Below, in pieces: positions 8,959-17,500 of a DNA stretch of 64,000 nt. Position numbers and translations under genes: made by a program. The stretch is from CAVZZV01 sp963779845 (GTDB lineage Bacteria; Bacteroidota; Bacteroidia; Bacteroidales; GCA-2748055): assembly GCA_963779845.1 (NCBI GenBank), contig CAVZZV010000005.1:1426001-1490000 (forward strand), read 5' to 3'. Position 1 is the first letter of the stretch; each line of letters opens with the position of its first letter. The notes below the pieces were generated by a model. It was not told the DNA's origin. It saw only the letters and a list, made by a program, of their open reading frames with translations, and searched no databases.

Positions 8959-9996
8959 ATGGCAGAAATACTTGCAGTTAAGGAATTCCTAGGGCATCCG
9001 GAATCCATGCCCACTATCGATGTACGTTCCCCAGCCGAGTATAGCGCAGGACATATTATCGGAGCCATTAATATTCCCCTTTTTGATAATGAAGAACGGA
9101 AAACAATCGGCACCCTATATAAACAGAGGGGAAGGGAAGAGGCTATCAGAAAGGGGTTTGAGCTGTTAGCCCCGAAAGTGGAAAAAATACTCCACCAGGT
9201 CCGAAATGTCATTATCCCTTCAGCTCAACTCCGGATTTATTGCTGGAGAGGAGGGTTACGAAGTTCCGCAATGGCCTGGCTCTTTGAAAAATACGGCTTC
9301 CCCTGCTCTATTTTATCGGGTGGGTACAAGTCTTACAGGAATTACCTTCATGACTTTTTCAGGCAGGACTTTCGCTTTTTGATATTGGGAGGGATGACCG
9401 GCACCGGAAAGACTTCGATATTAAAGGAAATCGGGAAAAAGGGGCAACAGGTAATTGATCTTGAATCGCTGGCCAATCATAAAGGTTCTGCTTTCGGCGC
9501 ATTAGGGGAAAAGCCCCAGCCCTCGACCGAACATTTTGAAAACCTGCTTTTTGATAAGCTAAGACTATTGGTAGTCGAAGAAAACATCTGGCTCGAGGAT
9601 GAAAGCAGGAATATTGGAAAAGTTACCCTTCCAACTGCAATATTTTTGCAGTTAAGGTCTTCACCTTTATTCTTCGTGGAAACCGGGATGAATAAAAGAA
9701 TAGATAATTTACTCAATGATTACGGGGCATTTGAAGCGGAAGAAATCATTTCCTCCATTGGCAAAATTGAAAAGCGCCTGGGTAGCCAGAATACAAAATC
9801 TGCCATTGAACATGCATGGAAAAAAGATTATAAATCTGTTATAGAGATTATTCTTGCCTATTATGATAAAACATATCTCTATGGATTGAACAAAAGGCCC
9901 TCAAAAAGCATTCATAATATCGTTACCGGATCAGAAACTTTCGGGGAAATTGCAGAGATTCTTCTTCAGTATGTCAGTATACATAATCAAACATAA
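8959..9996 (+). CDS. selU: tRNA 2-selenouridine/geranyl-2-thiouridine synthase
   Basis: Replaces sulfur by selenium at the wobble 2-thiouridine of tRNAs, also forming the geranylated intermediate (MnmH/SelU/YbbB family). The 345-residue protein has an N-terminal rhodanese domain (motif TIDVRSPAEYSAGHI, active-site Cys95 in YCWRGG) and a P-loop domain (GGMTGTGKTS, from residue 144) that binds the prenyl donor. Both halves are intact. The start lies 9 bases after the preceding gene, so it is probably the third gene of an rsgA-led transcript. No selD is visible in the window, so I cannot tell whether selenophosphate is available. Confidence 0.92.
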   Translation: MAEILAVKEFLGHPESMPTIDVRSPAEYSAGHIIGAINIPLFDNEERKTIGTLYKQRGREEAIRKGFELLAPKVEKILHQVRNVIIPSAQLRIYCWRGGLRSSAMAWLFEKYGFPCSILSGGYKSYRNYLHDFFRQDFRFLILGGMTGTGKTSILKEIGKKGQQVIDLESLANHKGSAFGALGEKPQPSTEHFENLLFDKLRLLVVEENIWLEDESRNIGKVTLPTAIFLQLRSSPLFFVETGMNKRIDNLLNDYGAFEAEEIISSIGKIEKRLGSQNTKSAIEHAWKKDYKSVIEIILAYYDKTYLYGLNKRPSKSIHNIVTGSETFGEIAEILLQYVSIHNQT

Positions 9997-10023
9997 TTAT
10001 AATAATCCCTAAAACCAAACCAG

Positions 10024-10752
10024 ATGGAATCAAACGCGATTATCCAAACCATAGGAGGGCTTGCAAAAGAAGAAACACTCTTCAACATTACAAGCAATGT
10101 TATGCCCAACACCTTCGTGCTTGAAAATGATGAACCATACCCCTATTACCATGGTGGCAACCTGCCCAATGAGGCAAAACCGATCTCTGTATTCCTTATG
10201 ACGAAGAAGAAGTATTCAACGGAAAAGATTCTGAGGATCAGCCAGAATATTTTCTCTTACTACGAACATAAATTTGATGCCGTCCCCGGGGTTATTTGCT
10301 TCCATAATGAGACTATACCCTGCATTCGTCTGCGAGATCTGCACAATTATGAATGCATTGAAGAACTACAACGCCACTTCGTGGCTGAAGGAGTTAAGTT
10401 TTTTAAAAAGAGAACCATTAAAGCACTCGCAGTTATCCAGCTAAAGAAGCTTTTCAATATAGTGGAGATTGACAAGGGTATTTACCGGGACCTTGATGAT
10501 CCGTCTATGTTTTATATCCGGTTATCCAAACAGCTTACCTGGCGGATGTTCAGCCAGATTTCGGCCAGGGTCAGGAACAATGTTGAAAAGGAAGATGCCA
10601 ATTTTGATGCAGCTCTGGCAGCGATTTACACCAGGGAAATACTGGATGTGGCGAGAATTTATGCGCGGGAGATGAATATAACCCGTTTAAAAACTATCAA
10701 AAACAAATATGAGGAGATTATCGCGAAAATTGAATATAACGCGATTCATTGA
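10024..10752 (+). CDS. Conserved-looking hypothetical protein
   Basis: A 242-residue soluble protein with no signal peptide or membrane helix that I do not recognise. It begins with IIQTIGGLAKEETLFNI and has a mixed alpha/beta middle containing a cysteine-bearing stretch (GVICFHNETIPCIRLRD, two Cys). The C-terminal half is strongly helical and ends in a basic, coiled-coil-like helix. It lies 27 bases after selU on the same strand, so it may be the last gene of the rsgA-selU transcript. It converges on the U32 gene with an 11-base gap. Codon use and composition resemble the neighbours, so it is probably a real resident gene; no function is proposed. Confidence 0.7.
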   Translation: MESNAIIQTIGGLAKEETLFNITSNVMPNTFVLENDEPYPYYHGGNLPNEAKPISVFLMTKKKYSTEKILRISQNIFSYYEHKFDAVPGVICFHNETIPCIRLRDLHNYECIEELQRHFVAEGVKFFKKRTIKALAVIQLKKLFNIVEIDKGIYRDLDDPSMFYIRLSKQLTWRMFSQISARVRNNVEKEDANFDAALAAIYTREILDVARIYAREMNITRLKTIKNKYEEIIAKIEYNAIH

Positions 10753-10763
10753 TCCACATACAA

Positions 10764-12017
10764 TTATTTGGGAGAGGAGGAAACCAACCTGTAAAGCCGG
10801 TCCGACCTTCGGATTAATTCCGGAACAGGAATAGAAAAGATTTCTCCACGTATGGCTTTTGTTACAGGTTTACGGTCTACATGAATTTCCTGAACGACGC
10901 ATTCCACCACACCCGTTGTGGGGCCCGTGATGAGAATTTCATCCCCGAGGTTCAATTCCCCGCTTTCCACAAAGAACTCGCCGACTTTAATTTTATCGAA
11001 ATAGTTGCTGGCTTTCGCAGTATAAATTTTCTTTTTGGTAGCCCGGGACCCGTAAATATGGCTCCATTCACCCAACTTTTGGCCAAGATAGTACCCATCC
11101 CAAAATCCCCGGTTAAAGACAGAGGAAAGCCTTTCCATCCATGCCCTGATTTTTTCTTTACCATAGCTTCCTTCGATCACGGACTGCACCGCTTCATTAT
11201 AACATTGGGTAACCGTTTTTACATATTCAGGTGATCTGGCCCTTCCTTCAATTTTAAGCAGAGTGACCCCCGAATCCATTATTTTATTGAGGAAATGAAT
11301 GGTGCAAAGGTCTTTGGGCGATAGGATAAATTCGTTGTCTATTTCCAGTTCATGCCCGCTCTCCTTGTCCCTTGCAATGTAAGCGCGGCGACAGGCCTGA
11401 AGGCAATCGCCACGGTTCGCTGAATGATTGTATTCATGCAGGCTTAAATAGCACTTCCCCGAAATGGCCATGCATAAGGCACCATGAACGAATATCTCTA
11501 TCTTTACAAGAGACCCATTGGGCCCTCTGATATCTTCCTTTATTATTCTTTGGGAGATGGAGGAAACCTGCTTCAAATCAAGTTCCCGGGCCAGAACCAC
11601 TACATCAGCATAGGCAGCATAAAATTTAAGCGTTTCGGTATTACTTACATTCAGCTGGGTGGATATGTGAACCTTAAGGCCCCGCCCGGAGGCATACTGT
11701 ATGACCGACTGATCGGAAGCAATCACAGCGTCAACTCCCAGTTCAACCGCAAGGTCAACAATCTCCTTTATCAATTCAAATTCCTGGTCGTATACTACCG
11801 TATTGAGGGTCAGATAGGTCTCTATTCCATGTCTTTGGGCAATGGTCACGATTTCCGGGAGATCGTTCCTGCTAAAATTATAGGAAGACCGGGAGCGCAT
11901 ATTGAGCTTCTCTATTCCAAAATAAACGGCATCGGCCCCACCCTGAATCGCAGCCTGCAGTGATTCAAACGAACCTGCAGGAGCCAGTATTTTAATATCT
12001 TTTCTTGTAATGTTCAC
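10764..12017 (-). CDS. U32 family protein (TrhP/RlhA-like RNA hydroxylase)
   Basis: Peptidase U32-family protein of 417 residues. It opens with ILAPAGSFESLQAAIQGG and contains the full U32 signature EIFVHGALCMAISGKCYLS, followed by a second Cys pair (RGDCLQACRR). These four Cys are the likely metal or iron-sulfur ligands. The C-terminal part is a small beta-barrel typical of the longer members. Characterised relatives in E. coli (TrhP/YegQ, RlhA/YdcP) hydroxylate tRNA or rRNA pyrimidines; older annotations call them collagenase-like proteases. The start is GTG, overlapping the stop of the upstream histidine kinase by 4 bases (GTGA), so the pair is translationally coupled. Confidence 0.85.
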   Translation of the reverse strand: MNITRKDIKILAPAGSFESLQAAIQGGADAVYFGIEKLNMRSRSSYNFSRNDLPEIVTIAQRHGIETYLTLNTVVYDQEFELIKEIVDLAVELGVDAVIASDQSVIQYASGRGLKVHISTQLNVSNTETLKFYAAYADVVVLARELDLKQVSSISQRIIKEDIRGPNGSLVKIEIFVHGALCMAISGKCYLSLHEYNHSANRGDCLQACRRAYIARDKESGHELEIDNEFILSPKDLCTIHFLNKIMDSGVTLLKIEGRARSPEYVKTVTQCYNEAVQSVIEGSYGKEKIRAWMERLSSVFNRGFWDGYYLGQKLGEWSHIYGSRATKKKIYTAKASNYFDKIKVGEFFVESGELNLGDEILITGPTTGVVECVVQEIHVDRKPVTKAIRGEIFSIPVPELIRRSDRLYRLVSSSPK

Positions 12018-13159
12018 TTCTTTAATACAATTCGTATGGTTGTTCCTAAGTTTGCTTCCGAATTAAGGGTAAAAATCCTCCCTTCGTGATAAACTTCAGT
12101 AATCCTTTTCGACAAGGACAACCCCAGTCCCCAGCCTCTCTCTTTTGTTGTATAACCTGGTTTAAAGATTGTCTTAAATTTCGATTTCGGGATTCCTTTC
12201 CCGTCATCGGCAATGTCAATATAGACTACCTGAACATGATCCTGAACCGTGATGGTAATGGTTCCTGTACCCTCAATGGCATCCATGGAATTCTTGCAGA
12301 CATTTTCGATAACCCATTCGAACAATGATTCATTCAAAGGTAATATAACCCCCTCTTCCGGGAAATTTAAAATAAAATTTATATTTTCTGAACTGCGGCT
12401 TTTGAGGTAATTAACGGCACTGTGCAAGACGGAAAGGAGATTCGAGGACTTAAGTACCGGTTTTGAGCCGATTTTGGAAAATCTTTCCGTAATTTTTTCG
12501 AGTCTTCTGACATCTTTTTCTAATTCTTCCACAACAGCCAGACTGGCCTGATGTTTGAGTATCTCCACCCAACCATTGAGCGAAGAGGTAGGAGTGCCTA
12601 GTTGATGTGCGGTTTCCTTGGACAGGCCGACCCAAACTTTATTTTGCTCGGCTTTTCTGGAGGAACTAAAAGCAAAATAAGAGACCAGGATAAATAACAT
12701 AATCACGGCAAGCTGAACCAGGGGAAAATAGAGCAACCTATTTAAAACCAGCGAGTCGCTGTAATAGATATAATTCCTGTCATTGTTCCCTAAATCGATA
12801 ATCAGGCTATCATTGGCGTCCTTCATTTTGTCGATTTGCCTTTGCCTGAAGTCCTCATTCTGCATCCGCGTAGAATCTATATTGATAAAATCTACCACTT
12901 GCCCTCCACTATCGGTGAGAACCACCGGAATCGTTTTATTATTCTGGATTACCGATAAAGGAAAACTGAGATCCATATTCGGATCATCGGAATTGATGAG
13001 CCTTTCCATAGCCTGTGCCCATAATTCAACCGTCTTTCTTTCCTGGGAGGCGAGCTCTTTGACCAGGATATTAGTATAAATAAGTGATCCGGTGCCGATA
13101 AGGATTGCTCCAATAAAAAGAAAAAATTTCCAGCGTTGCTTATTTTCGTAAATGTTCAA
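12014..13159 (-). CDS. Membrane sensor histidine kinase
   Basis: A 381-residue kinase with two membrane helices (about 12-30 and 148-168) around a short periplasmic sensor of roughly 115 residues. There is no HAMP domain. The DHp helix carries the Bacteroidota-type H-box SKETAHQLGTP with phospho-acceptor His185. The HATPase_c domain has the N-box NVCKNSMDAIEG, DDGKGIP, and the G2 box GWGLGLSLSKRI. By sequence content the start is a TTG; upstream in-frame reading meets a stop within 12 codons and no ATG is available. No response regulator gene is adjacent. The only coupled neighbour is the U32 gene, with which it overlaps by 4 bases. Confidence 0.88.
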   Translation of the reverse strand: MNIYENKQRWKFFLFIGAILIGTGSLIYTNILVKELASQERKTVELWAQAMERLINSDDPNMDLSFPLSVIQNNKTIPVVLTDSGGQVVDFINIDSTRMQNEDFRQRQIDKMKDANDSLIIDLGNNDRNYIYYSDSLVLNRLLYFPLVQLAVIMLFILVSYFAFSSSRKAEQNKVWVGLSKETAHQLGTPTSSLNGWVEILKHQASLAVVEELEKDVRRLEKITERFSKIGSKPVLKSSNLLSVLHSAVNYLKSRSSENINFILNFPEEGVILPLNESLFEWVIENVCKNSMDAIEGTGTITITVQDHVQVVYIDIADDGKGIPKSKFKTIFKPGYTTKERGWGLGLSLSKRITEVYHEGRIFTLNSEANLGTTIRIVLKK

Positions 13160-13216
13160 GTGGTGTAGTTTTTTAATTAATTCTGCAAGTTAAGAAATGA
13201 AATAAAAAAACCATTT

Positions 13217-15886
13217 TTATTTTTCATCATCATCCCACTCAAACTTAATGTTCTCATTTTCTTTAACGGGAGCATTTCTCTTTTTTAACCGCTTTTGGCT
13301 TGAGGGGTTTTGCTCTTCTTCTTCCCATTCTACCCTGAATTTTTCTTCGCCATATTTAGGAACGTTAGTGTTTGAAGAATCTTTTTTGAACCAGCCAAAT
13401 TCCTCATGCAGAATAGATTTTAGATTTGCTTTCTCCTCCTTAAGATCCTGCTTAATTTTGTAAACCGCTTCCTTAGGATCATATTTAATTTTAAAGTCAT
13501 CCGGGGTTCCTGCAATGCTCAGAAAGAGATTTGTACGTCGTGTGTCCGGTTCAATCGTTCCAAATTCCATATTTTCTTTTTTAGAACCGGCTTTACCGGC
13601 AAGCAATTCAGACAAGCTAACCTTTAGTTTATATTCAAAATGATTATCAAAATTATGGATTCCTGATACTCCAATATTGAAGGCTGACGATTTTATGGCC
13701 ATCCCTGGAATGATCACCTGCTTATTTTTAATGCTGAAGTTATTTTCAAGAGTTGAAAAGTAGATGTGCTCGAGTTCCTCTAATTCAATATACCGGGATA
13801 ATTTTTTTATGGGTTCAAAATCAATCAGTTCACCTGATCGAATAACAATATCGGCATCGCAGGATAATTTTTCCCATCTCGCATTAAACAGGCTGTCGAG
13901 GGTTATGGAAAGGTTTACCTTTCCGAAAAGAAAGCCCTTTAAGTTCCTGTCAACAATGAATGATTGTTGAAAGTTATTAAAGGTTTTGAATAAATGACTA
14001 ATGTTAAATCCATATGTATCAGATTGGGAGTTTATTGTCCATTCTTTGTTTTTATCCTGACTTATACTTCCATGACCATTTACCTTTCCTTCCATCGTTT
14101 CCATCCTGAATGGTGAAAATGAAATATACCCCGGTTTGTATTGAAGATAGGTTTTAATATTTTCAGATGAAAATTTTCCTGCCACAAGATGATCAATATC
14201 TACATCCATTTTAATAAACAACCTCCCAGGTAAAGAAAGAGCAGGTTTATTTTCAGCGTAGGTGGAATGATTAAGATCATTATTGGGTTTAAAATATTCG
14301 GAGAGATCAAGATATTCCAGGGAAGCGGAACCACTAACCCAAAGCCCCCCCTTTTTTTCGGAAAAATAGGCCAGCACGTTGTCCAATTGGAGGGAAGCAC
14401 GGGCAATCCCTTTTGGAGACTGGATTTCGAAATCGGGGAACCATGTATCCCCGGCAAACCGTGTATTGCCATTTATCCCGGATATCTCCGTTTTGTCATT
14501 CAGTTTGAAACTAAAGTCGTCAAATTCCAGTGAGCCGGATAACCCACTGGATAAAATTTGTTCGATATTAAAGTCATGAAATGATTTAATCCTTGCCTGA
14601 ATAGTAAGGTCAGGTCTCAGACTTCCGCCAAAATCACTCATTTTACCCGTGGCAATAAATTCGCGGAGCATCGCTGCCTCAAACCTTCCCTTTACCACAA
14701 GACGTAAAGAGGGCTCCTTAAGGTTCTGCAAGGTTAGGGAGCCGGTGAGTTCGGATTGATAATCATGGAGCGTATATCTGTCTATATTAATCCGGGTGGA
14801 GAAAGGATTCTGAAGTCGTCCGTTGGAGAAGCTTCCCTCCGCTTCAATATTCTGAAAGACCCTGTTTTTGTACTTAAGCCTGTCTACGCTCAAAGCATAC
14901 CGTGCATTAATAGAGGGAACCTCCTTCCGTGAGAATATCCCTTTGATTTTAACGGCTACATCTCCTTTGCCATTGATTTCAAAGGGCAATTTCTCTCTGG
15001 TAAAACGGGGAAGTGATAGAAATAATGATCGCAGGTCGAAGTTTCGTCCATTCATATTAACGTCAACTTCGGATCGTGGACGAAGGCCAAAATTTCCTGC
15101 AATATCCATTTTTACCCCATTATAGGTTAGCTCTCCCTTACGGATAAAGGCAGTTGAATCACTAACATTGACGACGGTACGCAGGGTAAGGTCTGATTCC
15201 TGAGAATAATTGACACTGTCCCTGGTTACATCAATCAAATGCACGGAGGCCATGGTTGAGATATCATAGAGCCCGGAAGAAATCCTGGCCTTAAGCAAGA
15301 TATCATGTATTTGGGCAGAAATGCTAAGGTTTTTGGCGAGGTTTGTAAATCGCAGGGAAAAATCTTCCAGCTTCACTCCTTCCAACTCAATTTCCTTTTT
15401 CTTTGGACTTTTGGATCTGCTTCCTTCCGATTTGTTGAAAATTTGGTAATTCACCCTTCCCTGACTATCGACAAGCAGATTCAATTTCCCTTCCGAAGCG
15501 AGTATTCTGCGAATGTTATAATTTCCGATTAGGATTTCAAAGATGTTGAATTGAAGATAGATTTTTTTTGCACTAAACAAGGTATCCGTATGCCCGGAAA
15601 AAGGGAACTCACGATTATTAAAGTCTTTTCCCGATTGGGCCATTACATCGGTAAAGACTACACTGAGATAGGGAAAATTAGAAAAGAACGAAAATCCAAT
15701 GCTTTCGACAGCGAGCTTGGTTTCCAATTTTTCATTTACCCTTTCTATTGAATACTTCTTAATCTCCTCGCCATAATACCTGGTGATGAAAATTCCGCTT
15801 AAAATAAGCACGAGGAATGCAGCCAGAAGAACATAAAATATCTTTCTCGCGACTTTTCTATATATGTTTTTTGATGTTTTCAACAT
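13217..15886 (-). CDS. AsmA-like family protein
   Basis: Large (889-residue) envelope protein of the AsmA/TamB-like superfamily, whose members form long beta-groove bridges implicated in phospholipid transport between membranes. A single N-terminal helix (about 15-38) anchors it in the inner membrane, followed by SIERVNEKLETKLAVESIGFSFF, typical of AsmA N-termini. The rest is repetitive beta-strand sequence (GELTYNGVKMDIAGNF-like repeats). The C-terminus ends in a charged, Lys/Glu-rich tail after a helical stretch starting YKIKQDLKEEKANLK. It lies about 57 bases upstream of the histidine kinase on the same strand. Confidence 0.82.
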   Translation of the reverse strand: MLKTSKNIYRKVARKIFYVLLAAFLVLILSGIFITRYYGEEIKKYSIERVNEKLETKLAVESIGFSFFSNFPYLSVVFTDVMAQSGKDFNNREFPFSGHTDTLFSAKKIYLQFNIFEILIGNYNIRRILASEGKLNLLVDSQGRVNYQIFNKSEGSRSKSPKKKEIELEGVKLEDFSLRFTNLAKNLSISAQIHDILLKARISSGLYDISTMASVHLIDVTRDSVNYSQESDLTLRTVVNVSDSTAFIRKGELTYNGVKMDIAGNFGLRPRSEVDVNMNGRNFDLRSLFLSLPRFTREKLPFEINGKGDVAVKIKGIFSRKEVPSINARYALSVDRLKYKNRVFQNIEAEGSFSNGRLQNPFSTRINIDRYTLHDYQSELTGSLTLQNLKEPSLRLVVKGRFEAAMLREFIATGKMSDFGGSLRPDLTIQARIKSFHDFNIEQILSSGLSGSLEFDDFSFKLNDKTEISGINGNTRFAGDTWFPDFEIQSPKGIARASLQLDNVLAYFSEKKGGLWVSGSASLEYLDLSEYFKPNNDLNHSTYAENKPALSLPGRLFIKMDVDIDHLVAGKFSSENIKTYLQYKPGYISFSPFRMETMEGKVNGHGSISQDKNKEWTINSQSDTYGFNISHLFKTFNNFQQSFIVDRNLKGFLFGKVNLSITLDSLFNARWEKLSCDADIVIRSGELIDFEPIKKLSRYIELEELEHIYFSTLENNFSIKNKQVIIPGMAIKSSAFNIGVSGIHNFDNHFEYKLKVSLSELLAGKAGSKKENMEFGTIEPDTRRTNLFLSIAGTPDDFKIKYDPKEAVYKIKQDLKEEKANLKSILHEEFGWFKKDSSNTNVPKYGEEKFRVEWEEEEQNPSSQKRLKKRNAPVKENENIKFEWDDDEK

Positions 15887-15947
15887 TTAGCAATTCTTTA
15901 TACACCCTTCACCCACAAAGACCATAACCAAAAAACAGTAAATTATA

Positions 15948-16658
15948 TTATGCATGAAGCAGAAAATCATATCGTTTTTCCGATTGTAATTCCTGCGGTT
16001 CCCTGCCATACCGAAAAAGACGTGCGTTTTTCTTCCCCCTCAAGGTAAGATTGGAGCCTTCAACCTGCAACCATGAACCCTCCCTTAATCCAAGTACATT
16101 GACCTCACGGTTTGTTTCAATGAATTCCAAAATTCTGGCCTCACGGGTCTCCCCGGCATGCCCATCCGGATTCGAGTCAAGGTAATGAGGGTTTATTTGA
16201 AAGGGAATAAGATGGAAGGAATGAAAATCGTGGGGCTGCACGATCGGCATATCATTCGTGGTTTTAATGGTTGGACATGCCATATTGGATCCCGCGCTCC
16301 ATCCAATATAGGGATCTCCGTCCAGTGCTTTTCTTTTAATTATACCGAGTAGTCCTTCTTCCTGAATTTTTTTTAAGAGGTTCCAGGTGTTTCCTCCTCC
16401 TACAACGATTACATCGGCATTTTGTAAAACACCCGCAGGATCAACATCTTCATGTACAGAGGTGATGGATTGTCCGATGCTTTGGAATCTCTCCCTTACC
16501 TTAGAGGTATATTCATCCCAGTTTATACTCACCCCTGCATAGGGAATAAAAACACAATGCAATTTTTCCTTCCCCAGGAAGGAAGAGATATAGGGCATTG
16601 GGTAATGGAGATATTCCTCCCCAGCCTGAGTTGAATTACTAAAAAGAAGTAGTCTCAT
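15948..16658 (-). CDS. pepE: Dipeptidase E (alpha-aspartyl dipeptidase)
   Basis: Cytoplasmic serine peptidase of family S51 that hydrolyses Asp-Xaa dipeptides. The 236-residue length and motifs fit PepE: nucleophile elbow IGWSAGSN with Ser121, the upstream VVGGGNTWNLL glycine-rich loop, and QINPHYLDSNPDGHAGETR near the catalytic His. It overlaps the 3' end of the ThiF/MoeB-like gene by 20 bases in a different frame, so the two are expected to be co-expressed. The ATG at 16658 gives the normal N-terminus (MRLLLFSNST). Confidence 0.92.
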   Translation of the reverse strand: MRLLLFSNSTQAGEEYLHYPMPYISSFLGKEKLHCVFIPYAGVSINWDEYTSKVRERFQSIGQSITSVHEDVDPAGVLQNADVIVVGGGNTWNLLKKIQEEGLLGIIKRKALDGDPYIGWSAGSNMACPTIKTTNDMPIVQPHDFHSFHLIPFQINPHYLDSNPDGHAGETREARILEFIETNREVNVLGLREGSWLQVEGSNLTLRGKKNARLFRYGREPQELQSEKRYDFLLHA

Positions 16659-17400
16659 TATTTTGAATCGTATTATGGGGATTTTTGAAAAATTCCACGA
16701 ACCAGCTATTGTTAGTTAGCGCGTTATAGTACAGAATTTTTCCGGATAGGACAGACCCTATACCGGTTATCACTTTAATGGCCTCATTTGCCTGAAAGGA
16801 ACCAATAATTCCGGGAATTATTCCCATCAATCCTGTTTCCGAAGCAGCGGCCACGTTGGTCTTGTCGTTGATTTTGGGATAAATATCCCGGAGATCCGGC
16901 CCCCCCTCATAATTAAAAACGGTAACCTGTCCTTCAAATTTATACACCGAACCAAAAACCCAGGGCTTATTAAGTTGGATGCAGGCATCATTAATCAGGT
17001 ACCGGCTATGGAAGTTATCTGTCGCATCCACTACAAGATCAACCCTCTTTATACAGTTTAGGGCATTGGCTGAATTGAGGCGGATATTCAGGATTTCATG
17101 GTTAACGAGGGGATTTAGCACATTTAGTCTTTGTTGGGCGATGATGGTTTTTAATTTCCCGAGGTCATGTCCACCGTAAAGGATCTGCCTGTGGAGATTG
17201 TCATCATTGACAAGGTCATCATCCATCAATACGATATTGCCAACTCCCATAGCTGTAAGGTATTGTAAAACAGGAGATCCCAGGCCACCTGCTCCTACAA
17301 CAAGGATCTTCGCCTCTTTAAGTTTTATCTGACCTTCACGGCCTAATTCCGGCAGCATGATCTGGCGTCTGTACCTGCGTTCTTCAGTTTCCGTTAACAT
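16639..17400 (-). CDS. ThiF/MoeB/HesA-family adenylyltransferase lacking the usual cysteines
   Basis: E1-like enzyme of 253 residues that would adenylate the C-terminal Gly-Gly of a ThiS- or MoaD-type carrier. The Rossmann motif VVGAGGLGSPVLQYLTAMG, the DNLHRQILYGGHDLGK segment (Arg finger and Lys) and DATDNFHSRYLIND (Mg-binding Asp) are all intact. The two CxxC zinc pairs of MoeB/ThiF are absent: the region after FEGQVTVF reads GGPDLRDIYPKINDKT, and the position of the usual Cys before the GLMGIIPGIIG helix is Ala/Ser. The fold and adenylation site seem complete, but thiocarboxylate chemistry via a Cys looks unlikely. It overlaps pepE by 20 bases. Confidence 0.82.
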   Translation of the reverse strand: MLTETEERRYRRQIMLPELGREGQIKLKEAKILVVGAGGLGSPVLQYLTAMGVGNIVLMDDDLVNDDNLHRQILYGGHDLGKLKTIIAQQRLNVLNPLVNHEILNIRLNSANALNCIKRVDLVVDATDNFHSRYLINDACIQLNKPWVFGSVYKFEGQVTVFNYEGGPDLRDIYPKINDKTNVAAASETGLMGIIPGIIGSFQANEAIKVITGIGSVLSGKILYYNALTNNSWFVEFFKNPHNTIQNNETTSF

Positions 17401-17436
17401 AACAGATAAATTTGTTTACAGTGGAACAAATATAGG

Positions 17437-17473
17437 CAAAAAAAGAAACGCAGCCATGAGGTTTGGCTGCGTT
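17437..17473 (-). terminator. Rho-independent terminator after the beta-barrel gene
   Basis: A perfect 9-bp stem (AACGCAGCC / GGCTGCGTT, 17447-17455 with 17465-17473) with a 9-base loop is followed on the minus strand by TTCTTTTTTTGC. It lies 27 bases past the stop of the barrel gene and ends the ECF module's last gene. Confidence 0.85.
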
Positions 17474-17500
17474 AAAATAATTATGGTTGAGGGGAATAAC

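Noticed and set aside
11484..11963. 159-residue plus-strand open frame
   Set aside because: Antisense to the U32 gene, which carries its complete family signature.
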